Source of the DNA: Chitinophaga hostae
GTDB lineage: Bacteria > Bacteroidota > Bacteroidia > Chitinophagales > Chitinophagaceae
Assembly: GCF_018224885.1 (NCBI RefSeq)
Contig: NZ_JAGTXB010000013.1
Coordinates: 62,001-126,000 of the forward strand
Length of the DNA stretch: 64,000 nt
Direction of reading: 5' to 3'
Shown here one piece after another: positions 9,872-18,655 of this stretch. The position numbers and the translations under genes are program-made. The notes under the pieces are model-generated. The model worked only from the letters and a program-made list of their open reading frames with translations, had not been told where the DNA came from and did no database searches. The first letter of the stretch is position 1, and each line of letters opens with the position of its first letter.

Positions 9872-10915
9872 ATGAATAATTTTCAGTTGGAAGAACATCC
9901 CCATCAACGTTTGAATATCTTAACCGGTGAATGGGTGCTGGTATCGCCACATCGTACCAAACGGCCATGGCAGGGAAAAGTAGAGAAAGTAAATAAAGAA
10001 CCGCTGCCTGCTTATGATGCCGCTTGCTACCTCTGCCCGGGCAACAGCCGTATGGGAGGGGATGTGAATCCTGACTACAAAGCTCCTTTTGCTTTTACCA
10101 ACGACTTTGGCGCACTCATGGCCGATACACCGGCAGGTGAAGTATTAACCGACAACTTATTACATGCCCGTGGTGTAAAAGGTACCTGCCGCGTTATTTG
10201 TTTTTCACCCCGCCACGATCTGACACTTCCTTTACTGGACACAGCAGATATCCGCAAGGTGATTACCTTATGGCTGGAAGAATACCGGCAACTGTCTGCC
10301 GACCCGGCGATAAAGTATATCCAGATTTTCGAAAACAAAGGCGACATCATGGGATGCAGTAATCCCCATCCGCACGGACAGATCTGGGCAACGAGTGATA
10401 TACCCGCAGAACTGATTAAGGAAACATCTCACCAGAAAAAATATTATGATGCTACCGGCAAAAGCCTGCTGGAAAGCTATGTGACACTGGAACTGGAAAA
10501 GCAGGAGAGGATTGTTTGCGAAAATGAGCATTTTGTGGCGCTGGTACCTTTCTGGGCAGTATGGCCTTTCGAAACCATGATCGTCAGCAAGCGGCATGTA
10601 CCGGATATGACCCATTTTACCGAAGCGGAGCATATGGCGCTGGCAGATATTTTAAAAAGATTGACCATCAAATATGATAATCTTTTTGAAACGTCTTTCC
10701 CTTATTCTGCCGGTATGCACCAGGCGCCGGTAAACGATGGCGCGCATCCGGAATGGCACTGGCATATGCATTTCTATCCTCCATTGCTGCGTTCAGCTTC
10801 CGTAAAAAAATTTATGGTAGGCTATGAATTACTGGCCAGTCCGCAGCGCGATATCACACCGGAGTGGGCTGCAAAGAAATTGCAGTCGCTGCCGGAAGCA
10901 CACTATTCCCTGTAA
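9872..10915 (+). CDS. galT: galactose-1-phosphate uridylyltransferase
   Basis: 347 residues, full length for GalT. It shows the catalytic H-P-H triplet (His166-Pro-His168 inside SNPHPHGQIW), the N-terminal CYLCPGN metal-binding pair and the HWHMHFYPPLLRS block near the C-terminus. It exchanges UMP between UDP-glucose and galactose-1-phosphate in the Leloir pathway, in the cytoplasm. It directly follows the alpha-galactosidase, which would feed it once galactose is phosphorylated. Neither galactokinase nor an epimerase gene is in the window. Confidence 0.96.
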   Translation: MNNFQLEEHPHQRLNILTGEWVLVSPHRTKRPWQGKVEKVNKEPLPAYDAACYLCPGNSRMGGDVNPDYKAPFAFTNDFGALMADTPAGEVLTDNLLHARGVKGTCRVICFSPRHDLTLPLLDTADIRKVITLWLEEYRQLSADPAIKYIQIFENKGDIMGCSNPHPHGQIWATSDIPAELIKETSHQKKYYDATGKSLLESYVTLELEKQERIVCENEHFVALVPFWAVWPFETMIVSKRHVPDMTHFTEAEHMALADILKRLTIKYDNLFETSFPYSAGMHQAPVNDGAHPEWHWHMHFYPPLLRSASVKKFMVGYELLASPQRDITPEWAAKKLQSLPEAHYSL

Positions 10916-11013
10916 AAATTTGTAAGTATAGAAAAAAGATAATAGCTTAGTAGGATAGCGTAGTACAGACCCGGTGAGTTTACAGTGAACAATCATTAAC
11001 CTTAAAAAAAGAA

Positions 11014-11033
11014 GGCGCTCCTGCGGGAGCGCC
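11014..11033 (+). terminator. GC-rich hairpin between galT and the regulator gene
   Basis: A perfect 8-bp stem (GGCGCTCC / GGAGCGCC) with loop TGCG is preceded by an A-tract (11004-11010) and followed by GGCAATTTTCC. The U-run is weak and displaced, and the next ATG is only 15 nt away. It may be a leaky terminator or attenuator, or a structure that lowers translation of the regulator. Confidence 0.5.
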
Positions 11034-11048
11034 GGCAATTTTCCATAC

Positions 11049-12065
11049 ATGCAGGACGTATACGAACAGATCCACGAGCTGGAAGGAATCCCAGGTTTAT
11101 CCAAGCATGAGCAATTCGTTCATGGGATTATCAATGCCATCAATTCAAAATTGCTGTCAAAAGGGGATGCCTTGCCTTCCGTTAATAACCTGATCGGTGA
11201 ACTTGGATTTGCAAGGGAAACAATTGCCAAAGGCTACAAGGAGCTGGTGGAAAGAGGTATCGTGGTATCGCGTAACCGGAAAGGATTTTTTGTAAGCAGC
11301 GATGATACCGGGCAGCAACTGAAGGTGGCATTGCTGTTGTTTGCATTTGATACCTTCCAGGAAACGTTCTATAAAACGTTCCGGGCCAACCTGGGAGAGA
11401 ATATACAGCTGGACGTATTTTTTCATCATAATAACATCGAGGTTTTTGAGAGTATCGTTACAACGGTGAAAGGCCGTTACGGCATGTACGTGGTAGCGCC
11501 TATTCCGCATCCTAAAACGGCGGAAATCCTGAAGGTACTACCTATGGATAAGTTCCTGATGATTGACCGCTACGAGCCCATGAATGCTGACTACTCCTAC
11601 ATTGTACAGGAGTTCGGGGAATCGTCCTATAAAGCATTTACTACCTTAAAAGATACGATCCGGAAGTTTGATGAAATGATCTTTTATTACCGGCCGTCTA
11701 CCGATACGCCGATTGAAATACTGAAAGCGTTTAAACGCTTTATCAAGGACAATAAGATCAACGGTGTGATTAAAACAGAATATGTACCCGGCACTGTTGC
11801 GAAAGGAAAAGTATATTATACTATCAATAATACGGAGTTGTGGGCTATCCTGAAAGATTGTGTGGGAAAGAAACTGACGTTGGGGAAAGATGTGGGTATC
11901 CTGTCTCACAATGATGATGTAGTAAAGGAAATTATCTGTAATGGTATTACCACCTATTCCACCGATTTTAAGCTGATGGCGGAAAAAGCCGCTGTTTTTG
12001 TACTGAACCGGGAGAAGATCCAGGAAGTGCTGCCCACGGTGCTTATCAGGAGAAAATCGTTGTAG
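11049..12065 (+). CDS. GntR-type winged-helix regulator with LacI-like sugar-binding domain
   Basis: 338 residues. Residues ~15-80 form a GntR winged helix (SKHEQFVHGIINAINSKLL; ALPSVNNLIGELGFARETIAKGYKELVERGIV). Residues ~95-330 resemble a periplasmic-binding/LacI-type sensor (VALLLFAFDTFQETFYKTF; IVVAPIPH-like core; ILSHNDDVVKEI). Such GntR/LacI hybrids in Bacteroidota control sugar loci. Its position inside this galactoside locus suggests that a sugar or sugar phosphate releases it, which is inference. A strong terminator follows, so the transcription unit starting at 2667 may end here. Confidence 0.85.
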   Translation: MQDVYEQIHELEGIPGLSKHEQFVHGIINAINSKLLSKGDALPSVNNLIGELGFARETIAKGYKELVERGIVVSRNRKGFFVSSDDTGQQLKVALLLFAFDTFQETFYKTFRANLGENIQLDVFFHHNNIEVFESIVTTVKGRYGMYVVAPIPHPKTAEILKVLPMDKFLMIDRYEPMNADYSYIVQEFGESSYKAFTTLKDTIRKFDEMIFYYRPSTDTPIEILKAFKRFIKDNKINGVIKTEYVPGTVAKGKVYYTINNTELWAILKDCVGKKLTLGKDVGILSHNDDVVKEIICNGITTYSTDFKLMAEKAAVFVLNREKIQEVLPTVLIRRKSL

Positions 12066-12103
12066 ACTGTTGCGGGTACAGTACTAATAGTCGCAGAAAG
12101 AAG

Positions 12104-12136
12104 CCGTCTCAATATGAATGTTGAGACGGTTTTTTT
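12104..12136 (+). terminator. strong intrinsic terminator after the GntR-type regulator
   Basis: A 9-bp perfect stem (CCGTCTCAA / TTGAGACGG) with an 8-nt loop is followed by seven or more T residues. Confidence 0.92.
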
Positions 12137-12309
12137 ATTTTACATGATTAGAACGATTAATGGATAGTTTTTTTTAAAAAAAGTAACGTTAACAGTCCCG
12201 TTAATGCATTTATTAAGTCGTTTGTTAACCTGGTCCGCTTTTCTTTGTATGACTACTATTGCTGAGCATCCTGAAAACACCCGTTATCCGTCATCAACAT
12301 CCCACGTAT

Positions 12310-13377
12310 ATGAAAAGAAAGATCTATTTGTTTGTACTATTGGCAGTTGCCTGTGTATCGGGTAGCTGCAGCAAATCGTATTTACCAGCGGAATCTTCTG
12401 CGGAGCCCGGCGATGGTAAGGCAAAAGTTAATATAGCCCTTGCCGTTACTCCCGGTGCACCGGGAGATCCTAATCTCCGGTATTTTGGCCGCTGGGATTT
12501 TAGCAATTCCAGCCAGTATAAAAGTTACTGGGGAGGCGCTTATGTCCGGATGAAATTTACCGGTACTACGGTAAAGATCAGGGTGGGTAACGCCACCAAC
12601 TATTTTGCAAAAATTGACAACGGTCCCTGGGTGAGTTATCTGAATGCCAGCGGTACCATTAATTTAACGTCTGTGGCCTTATCGCCGGGTATGCATACGA
12701 TAAGTGTGGCGCAAGGGAAGGATTATAATTACCTGTTCGGCTTCCAGGGGTTTGTACTTGATCCCGGCGCCACTACCAGTGTGCCTGCGGCATCCGGCCG
12801 GTTGATTGAGTGGATAGGGGATTCTATCACCGCCGGTTATACAGATGCGCAGGCCAATGTTTCCGGTTATCCGTGGGTATGTTCCGAACTGCTTGGTACG
12901 GAGCATACCCAGATTGCCTATCCGGGTATTACACTGGTAAGTGGATATGCCACGCAGGGCAGTATGGAGGTCCAGTATTTTAAATTGCAGAACTCTTCTT
13001 ACACCAATTCTCCCGGCTGGGACTTTACACGGTACACGCCCAGGATCGTTGTAATCAATCTCGGTACAAATGATAATAACAAACAGGTGCCGGATGCACA
13101 GTTCCAAAGTGCCTATATCTCTTTCCTGGCTAATGTGCGTACTAAATTTCCACAGGCCGAGATCTTTGTGCTGAGAACTTTTATTGGCGTGAAAACCGTG
13201 CCTACTGCGGCTGCCGTTAATGCGAGGATCGCTGCGGGCGATAACAAACTGCACTACATCAACACCAGCGGCTGGCTTAGCACTGCCGACTATACGGATG
13301 GGTTGCACCCCAGCGTGGCCGGAAATATTAAGGCGGCTAACCTGATAAAACCAATCCTGGCGCCATACCTAAACTAA
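12310..13377 (+). CDS. SGNH/GDSL hydrolase lipoprotein, CE2-type acetyl esterase
   Basis: 355 residues from the ATG at 12310. An upstream in-frame start at 12259 would place extra residues before the signal peptide. The lipobox is VSGSC. Residues ~55-155 form a jelly-roll like the CE2 N-terminal domain (FGRWDFSN; GAYVRMKFTGTTVKIRVG). The SGNH domain has block I WIGDSITAG with Ser172, block III LGTNDNN with Asn254, and block V DGLHPS with Asp330 and His333. CE2 enzymes remove O-acetyl groups from plant glycans. Its place after the galactoside locus suggests acetylated galactose- or mannose-containing hemicellulose. The esterase fold is firm; the substrate is inference. Confidence 0.85.
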   Translation: MKRKIYLFVLLAVACVSGSCSKSYLPAESSAEPGDGKAKVNIALAVTPGAPGDPNLRYFGRWDFSNSSQYKSYWGGAYVRMKFTGTTVKIRVGNATNYFAKIDNGPWVSYLNASGTINLTSVALSPGMHTISVAQGKDYNYLFGFQGFVLDPGATTSVPAASGRLIEWIGDSITAGYTDAQANVSGYPWVCSELLGTEHTQIAYPGITLVSGYATQGSMEVQYFKLQNSSYTNSPGWDFTRYTPRIVVINLGTNDNNKQVPDAQFQSAYISFLANVRTKFPQAEIFVLRTFIGVKTVPTAAAVNARIAAGDNKLHYINTSGWLSTADYTDGLHPSVAGNIKAANLIKPILAPYLN

Positions 13378-13437
13378 GGTGCAGTTACATTGTGCGATAT
13401 CACATTTCTTTTTCACCAAATCTCAACCCACGTAGTT

Positions 13438-14736
13438 ATGAAAACATCCTCTTTTCGAAATTTAACGTCTATGAATTGTTTAGCGCTGTTACTACTCCTG
13501 TCAGTGAGTTGTACAAAAAAGATGACACAGGAACCGGATACGGCTAGGCCTGCGTCTGTTCACCAGGCCAGCCTGGCCGCCTTCCCGGTATCGCCTGTTG
13601 GCGATGTGGTAGGCAAGCTGGTGGTAGGCTACCAGGGATGGTTTGCCTGCAAAAATGATAGCTCGCCGCGTAACAGCTGGGTACACTGGGGCAGCAGTCC
13701 CGGTGGCAATGCGCCATCTCCCGGCTATCAAACCTTTGAGCTCTGGCCGGATACGCGGGAGTACACCACTACTTTTGCTACCGGCTATGCGAACCTTGGG
13801 AACGGGCAGCCAGCGAAATTGTTTTCTTCCTGGACCCGGCAAACCGTTAATACGCATTTCCGCTGGATGCAGGAGTATGGTATTGACTGCGCCGCCATGC
13901 AGCGCTTTGGAAAAAGTGATGCACAAAAAGATGGTATTGCGCAAAGGGTAAGAGATGCAGCGCAAGCTTACAACAGGAAATTTTACGTGATGTATGACAT
14001 CTCCGGATGGACAAATTTCCAGGCAGAAATAAAAACTGACTGGACTAACGTGATCGTAAACACGCTGCACCTGACCAGTTCCCCCGCTTATGCCAAACAA
14101 AACGGTAAGCCGGTGATCTGTATCTGGGGACCGGGCGTAAGTGGCCGCCCGGGTAATGTAACCTCGTGGCTGGATGTGATTAATTACTTTAAAAGCCAGG
14201 GGTGTTATGTAATAGTAGGCGGGCCGAGGGACTGGCGTGGGCAAACCGCTAACCTCCCGGCTTTTGATGCCTGTAACATGATAATGCCCTGGGCTACCGG
14301 CACTTTTTCCAATATTGCAGGCGCCAACAATTACGCCAGCGTGGTAGCAGCCGATTTTGCCTATTGCAATGCACATAATATCGATTACCAGGCGGAAGCC
14401 TTCCCGGGTTTTGCCTGGTCCAACTGGAAGGGTGGCGCTCCTAACCAGATACCACGTTTGCATGGTGACTTTATGTGGCAGCAGTTTGCCAACATCCGCA
14501 ATGCAGGCGTGCCCAGTGTGTATGTAGGGATGTTTGATGAATATGATGAAGCTACCGCCATTGCCAAGGCGGCGGAAAATGCTTCGATGAAACCGACTAA
14601 TCAATATCTCCTATCGCTCGATGCCGACGGGGTAGCGGTATCGGCCGATTTCTACCTGCGGCTGACGCGCGACGGTGCAAAAATGATCAAGGGGCAAACG
14701 GGCCTGGTATGGTCGCACCCAACGAGTCATCAGTGA
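13438..14736 (+). CDS. GH71/99-like glycoside hydrolase lipoprotein
   Basis: 432 residues from the ATG at 13438, where a lipoprotein signal begins (lipobox LSVSC, then TKKMTQEPD). The frame extends upstream only with a TTG start. The domain begins VGKLVVGYQGWFACKND and includes SSWTRQTVNTHFRWMQEYG, a strand ending in VICIWGPG, and MFDEYDEATAI, where the acidic residues would sit at the barrel mouth. This matches the GH71/99-like proteins often labelled xylosidase/arabinosidase. Known relatives act on alpha-mannan or alpha-1,3-glucan, but this subgroup is poorly characterised. It lies 60 bp downstream of the esterase, with which it is probably co-transcribed. Confidence 0.75.
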   Translation: MKTSSFRNLTSMNCLALLLLLSVSCTKKMTQEPDTARPASVHQASLAAFPVSPVGDVVGKLVVGYQGWFACKNDSSPRNSWVHWGSSPGGNAPSPGYQTFELWPDTREYTTTFATGYANLGNGQPAKLFSSWTRQTVNTHFRWMQEYGIDCAAMQRFGKSDAQKDGIAQRVRDAAQAYNRKFYVMYDISGWTNFQAEIKTDWTNVIVNTLHLTSSPAYAKQNGKPVICIWGPGVSGRPGNVTSWLDVINYFKSQGCYVIVGGPRDWRGQTANLPAFDACNMIMPWATGTFSNIAGANNYASVVAADFAYCNAHNIDYQAEAFPGFAWSNWKGGAPNQIPRLHGDFMWQQFANIRNAGVPSVYVGMFDEYDEATAIAKAAENASMKPTNQYLLSLDADGVAVSADFYLRLTRDGAKMIKGQTGLVWSHPTSHQ

Positions 14737-14766
14737 TAAGGGAGCGAGTTGTGTCTTTATAAAAAT

Positions 14767-14796
14767 AACCGGCCCGGACATGTATCCGGTCCGGTT
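14767..14796. terminator. bidirectional terminator between convergent genes
   Basis: A 12-bp stem with one mismatch (AACCGGCCCGGA / TCCGGTCCGGTT) and a 6-nt loop lies between the + strand GH71/99-like gene and the end of the - strand GT4 gene. The - strand exit reads TATTTTTAT, a good U-rich tail. Confidence 0.75.
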
Positions 14797-14798
14797 AA

Positions 14799-16073
14799 TT
14801 ATGCTTCCACCGGTTCTTCCTGTTCTACGATTTCATGAATCAGGCCCAGGTAGGCGTTCCCCATCTGCTCAAGACAGAAAGTCTCTTTCGCTCTGCGGTA
14901 GCCTGTTTCAGCGAGCTGCAATGCCAAACGCTTATCGCTTAACAGAAGATCCATGGCCAGGTATATATCTCCCGGATCCAGGTACCGGCTGCCTTTTTCA
15001 TTATACCGGATGGGTACCTTTAAGCAATCTACCCGGTCATCAAACATTTCATCCAGTCCATCTACACCACTGACTATTAACGGTACCTGCCAAGATCTCA
15101 TTTCAATAGCGGTGAAACTACATTGCTCCATAAGAGATGGTAACACCCCGATATCGGCTATGGCATACCATTTCATTACCCAATCCCTGGTCAGGTAATC
15201 GGTTAATGTTACTTTTGACCAATATGGCATAGCTGCTTTTATTACCTCGCCCAGTGTACCAGTGCCTGCCATTACTAACCTGGCGTCAGGATGTTTTGCC
15301 AGCAGCTTTTTAAATGCTGCTACCAATGGTATAACGCCTTTATTGGGCGCCACTCTTCCTGAGTAAAGTATGATTTTCTCGTGTGGGCCAATACCTAATT
15401 CCCGCCTGGTGGCCTCTTTGTCGATACCTGTTAACTCAGGCATTTTTATACCATTGTAAATGGTGATCAGTTTATCCGGCGGCACCTCGAGATGCCGGCT
15501 AAAAAAGTTTTGCGCATGATGGGTTACAGTAATGGTTTTATCGGAGCAATTGACAAGCTCAAGTTGATCGAGAGTGATGCTGAATGCTTCTCTTGAAAAA
15601 TTGATATTACCGTTTTTCCATTCATTTGCAAAAATATCATCTGCTACATTCCTGTAATCCTTCCATAGCCAGCCATGATGAACATACATCACCTTACAGG
15701 GGTAGTAATCCCTGATATGATGAAGTAGCTGCAACTCGCCCAGGGAATTGAACCAACATACCATATTTTCCTTATTTCTTAAATATGGGTAAGATAGCTG
15801 GATAATTCTTTGTGCCAGTGACCGGTTAATTTTGGTATGTTCGTTGGCGAGGAATAACCCGTTTTCCGGACAGGGAATATAGATCATTTCAACCCCGTCC
15901 TGCTGCACAACTGTACATTCGCTGTATTTTTCGGTTTCGGTAAAAACAATTGTTATGCTGATGTCCGGACTCAGTTTCAAGTAGTTCAGGAGTTCGAACA
16001 TATGGGTACCAATTCCGAAAAACCCCTGCATTCTGTCACAATAAAAAAGGACCAGGTTTATTTTTTTATTCAT
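14799..16073 (-). CDS. GT4-family glycosyltransferase of the peptide-associated cluster
   Basis: 424 residues with a GT-B fold. The N-terminal domain opens with KKINLVLFYCDRMQGFFGIG (glycine-rich acceptor loop). The C-terminal donor domain has KIILYSGRVAPNKGVIPLV and the E-x7-E-like region SLMEQCSFTAIEMRSWQVPLI. It transfers a sugar from a nucleotide-sugar donor in the cytoplasm. It is the last gene of the - strand cluster that starts with the Cys-rich peptide and lies 26 bp after the methyltransferase. It may belong to the Bacteroidota transferases found near modified peptides (the TIGR04157-like group), but I could not confirm that. A bidirectional terminator ends the operon. Confidence 0.85.
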   Translation of the reverse strand: MNKKINLVLFYCDRMQGFFGIGTHMFELLNYLKLSPDISITIVFTETEKYSECTVVQQDGVEMIYIPCPENGLFLANEHTKINRSLAQRIIQLSYPYLRNKENMVCWFNSLGELQLLHHIRDYYPCKVMYVHHGWLWKDYRNVADDIFANEWKNGNINFSREAFSITLDQLELVNCSDKTITVTHHAQNFFSRHLEVPPDKLITIYNGIKMPELTGIDKEATRRELGIGPHEKIILYSGRVAPNKGVIPLVAAFKKLLAKHPDARLVMAGTGTLGEVIKAAMPYWSKVTLTDYLTRDWVMKWYAIADIGVLPSLMEQCSFTAIEMRSWQVPLIVSGVDGLDEMFDDRVDCLKVPIRYNEKGSRYLDPGDIYLAMDLLLSDKRLALQLAETGYRRAKETFCLEQMGNAYLGLIHEIVEQEEPVEA

Positions 16074-16099
16074 CGATGCTGGTTTTAGTACGTTTTTAT

Positions 16100-16687
16100 T
16101 TACAGATCACTTCTTTCAAATACCATCAGGGAATTGCAGAACCACTGATAGTAGGCGCTCAGCCTCAGTTTATTTTTGCTCCGGATATTCTCTTTAAATC
16201 CATAAGTTTTCATTCGATTGATGACATATGAATTATTGCGGCAGTTTACGTGCCCGTCGCCATCCTGTCCTTCTACCGCCCAACTGAGGATAATCAATCC
16301 GGATGCGTTACTGGTAAGGTTTTCTATGAATACTGTTTCGAATGCTTCGGGGATATGTTCGCCTACTTCCAGGCAGAGAACACAGTCGGCAGGCGTTTCA
16401 AAGCGAACCGGTCTTGCAAGGTCCAGTACCGAACAGGCGGTACCGTCATTCAGTATTTTCATAGAAATAGCCGGGGTATTAGGGTTGCCGTCATACCCGG
16501 TAACATTGAAATTTTGTTGCCTAAGCTCCTTTACGTAATAGCCCGGACCGCATCCCAGATCGATGATCGTATTACACTGCTGCTGTTTTAGCAGGTCGGC
16601 AACAGCGTCACACAGGCGATGGTCAAAACAGTGTCCTTCCTGGTCGGTACTTTCCCAGAACCCGGTTTCATGTATGCTAAATGACAT
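16100..16687 (-). CDS. class I SAM-dependent methyltransferase
   Basis: 195 residues. Motif I is TIIDLGCGPGYYV, followed by VTGYDGNP (acidic residue binding the ribose of SAM) and CVLCLEVGEHIPE (motif IV/post-I region). Such short stand-alone methyltransferases often modify sugars or small metabolites. The start overlaps the end of the upstream GT2 gene by 11 bp, so translation is probably coupled. In this cluster it could methylate the transferred sugar, the peptide, or a glycolipid. The acceptor is unknown. Confidence 0.87.
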   Translation of the reverse strand: MSFSIHETGFWESTDQEGHCFDHRLCDAVADLLKQQQCNTIIDLGCGPGYYVKELRQQNFNVTGYDGNPNTPAISMKILNDGTACSVLDLARPVRFETPADCVLCLEVGEHIPEAFETVFIENLTSNASGLIILSWAVEGQDGDGHVNCRNNSYVINRMKTYGFKENIRSKNKLRLSAYYQWFCNSLMVFERSDL

Positions 16688-17495
16688 ATGGTTGTTGTTT
16701 AAGCTGGTTTAATCCGGTAATCCATGACCATCCTGCTATTTCCTTCTCGAGCTGTGCTTTGGTCATGCCACATATTCTTAAATACTGGGTATAACTGTTT
16801 AATTCATGCGTGTCGTCCAGGAACCAGGAATTTTCAGCTCTTTCATGCCATAAATGATAGAGCCGGCCATCAGCACGATGTACCTGGTATCCCAGTTTCC
16901 TGATTCTTTTAATCCTTTCCGCATCATCATGGCCCCAGCCCCTGATATGTTCATTTTCAAGACCGCATTTGAGATAGGTTGACTTGCGGAAAACAAAGCA
17001 ACCACCTACAGAATTACGGGTATTAATATGATAATAGCTGTTACCCTCTTTTAGTAAGCTAATATTCCTATGTCGGAGAAGTAATCGTTTGCTGTATATA
17101 TCCAGATCGGTGAAGGTGCCATCGTATGGTAAAGAGAAATGTACGGTACCGGACCTGATATGGTTAATAGCGGAAAGCAATTGCTCCGGGGGAATAATCA
17201 CGTCAGCATCGTACAGCACGCAAATTGGGGCTGTGGATAGGTTTATCAGCTGGTTGTTGATGGCGGTACGGGCAAAGAGTTTATCCGTGTTATACTGGAA
17301 AACGCAATTACATGCTGTAGTGATGTCCTTACTCAGCTTAGATACCTGGTCATTTTCGCATATGTAAATAGCAGTGGAAAAATATGATTGCAGGTAACTT
17401 ACAATGTATGCCAGGTTTTCCAACCTGCTGGCACTGTCTATACGAATGGGAATAAGAAAGGCAACATCCTGCAGATCTGTAAGGGTATTGTTCAT
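16677..17495 (-). CDS. GT2-type glycosyltransferase with a galactosyltransferase-like C-terminus
   Basis: 272 residues from the ATG at 17495. The open frame extends to 17615 but overlaps the LanC-like gene, and those residues look non-coding. A GT-A nucleotide-binding fold is visible: VAFLIPIRIDS at the N-terminus, the DxD motif in CVLYDADVII, VGGCFVFRKSTY, and the galactosyltransferase-type block GWGHDDAERIKRIRKLGY followed by LYHLWHER. The GWGxDD block is the acceptor and catalytic region in GT7/GT27-like enzymes. It is located between the LanC-like gene (10 bp gap) and the methyltransferase (11 bp overlap). The substrate is unknown; the encoded peptide of the same operon is one candidate. 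Confidence 0.88.
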   Translation of the reverse strand: MNNTLTDLQDVAFLIPIRIDSASRLENLAYIVSYLQSYFSTAIYICENDQVSKLSKDITTACNCVFQYNTDKLFARTAINNQLINLSTAPICVLYDADVIIPPEQLLSAINHIRSGTVHFSLPYDGTFTDLDIYSKRLLLRHRNISLLKEGNSYYHINTRNSVGGCFVFRKSTYLKCGLENEHIRGWGHDDAERIKRIRKLGYQVHRADGRLYHLWHERAENSWFLDDTHELNSYTQYLRICGMTKAQLEKEIAGWSWITGLNQLKQQPYVI

Positions 17496-17505
17496 ATAGA
17501 AAATA

Positions 17506-18591
17506 TCAGTTGTTAATACCAAAAATTGATAGCCAGGAATAGTCGCCCGATTCAATGCTGTGTAGCGGCAAGGCCAGCGAGGGAACGCCATTCTCCAGAC
17601 CGGTGCGGACCGCATTTACGCTGCGGTCAAATGGGAATATTTCTTTCATTGACCGCTTACCCAGGTTTGAATATAGCTGTTGGAAAAGTTTGTCGCTTTG
17701 TGTGACCGATGCAGCTCTTTTATACCGTACCGCCAGTTTTTTTGCAAACAACATTTGGAGCGGAGCGGCAATATCTACTGTTTCGAAGTTTGCGGCTTCA
17801 AATTTGTTAAACCAGGTATCGAGATGCAGTAGGAATGTTTCGCTGTTGATGAGATCACCAGGCAGGCCTGCAATTTCGGAAAGCACAAGATAGCCGGTTG
17901 CATCTGGCAACAGGTTGCCGCTTCCCACCAGCTTATCCATTAAAATATTGGCGAAGCGGATTAGCAGCGAGGCTGTTTCCGGCTCATAGATATTTTCTGC
18001 AGTAACGTTACAGAGAAAGCAGAGAATGCCAGGTAACCCGGTAAAAAAACTGGTATTCGTTACCGGTATATGTCCGCCCTGGTATAAGATCCAGATCTGT
18101 TCTACGCATGCAATTACCGCTTCTTTGTATTTTAGCATCATCAGTGGTGAAGAGGGTGAAGAAGAACGGATCCTGTGAAGGAAATAAAGCCCTAAACCAC
18201 TCAGTCCTTCGGCGATACCAGCCTGTTTTAATGTGCCTCCATATACCAGCCCCAATAATTTAGGTTCTACCTCTTCGAGAAGGTCCGATACATTCTCCTG
18301 CAGGTACCCGGATGAAGCCAGGAACTCCAGCATAACGCCCATTCCAGAAAGGCCGTTGCCGAAGGTAAGCGGTGTAAATACGCTGGTTTGCAGCAGCATT
18401 TCCTCGAGGTGGGTATAGGCAATATGGTCAATCCAGTCAGCTTCAAACTTTGACCTGTTCAGGTATAAATACAATATGGCGGCTGACTTACCATTCAACA
18501 AACCAATGGTATCACTGAAACTTGTATTCAGAATAAGGTAGTTAATAAAGCGATGGCGGCAGGAGCGGTCTACGTCAATATCAATTTTCAT
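17506..18591 (-). CDS. LanC-like (alpha/alpha)6-barrel protein lacking the zinc ligands
   Basis: 361 residues. Repeated glycine motifs characteristic of LanC-like alpha-toroids are visible: FGNGLSGMG (77-85), GIAEGLSGLG (125-134), FFTGLPGIL (182-190) and a later AGLPGDLIN. True LanC cyclases bind zinc through Cys, then Cys-His, in the C-terminal half. Here the only cysteines are at 11, 161, 191 and 194, and no CHG motif exists, so metal-dependent thioether formation is unlikely. It may act as a scaffold or peptide-binding subunit. No LanB or LanM dehydratase gene is present. Fold assignment by motif is moderately sure; function is open. Confidence 0.72.
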   Translation of the reverse strand: MKIDIDVDRSCRHRFINYLILNTSFSDTIGLLNGKSAAILYLYLNRSKFEADWIDHIAYTHLEEMLLQTSVFTPLTFGNGLSGMGVMLEFLASSGYLQENVSDLLEEVEPKLLGLVYGGTLKQAGIAEGLSGLGLYFLHRIRSSSPSSPLMMLKYKEAVIACVEQIWILYQGGHIPVTNTSFFTGLPGILCFLCNVTAENIYEPETASLLIRFANILMDKLVGSGNLLPDATGYLVLSEIAGLPGDLINSETFLLHLDTWFNKFEAANFETVDIAAPLQMLFAKKLAVRYKRAASVTQSDKLFQQLYSNLGKRSMKEIFPFDRSVNAVRTGLENGVPSLALPLHSIESGDYSWLSIFGINN

Positions 18592-18655
18592 GGTGCATAA
18601 TATTTAAGCTGGAGAATGGATCTAATGCGAACCAGGTGGCTGGTTTGTCGTTGTT

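Noticed and set aside
12221..12247. TTTG and TTTCTTTG as a promoter for the esterase gene
   Set aside because: The spacer is about 15 nt and the -7 box has a mismatch at an important position.
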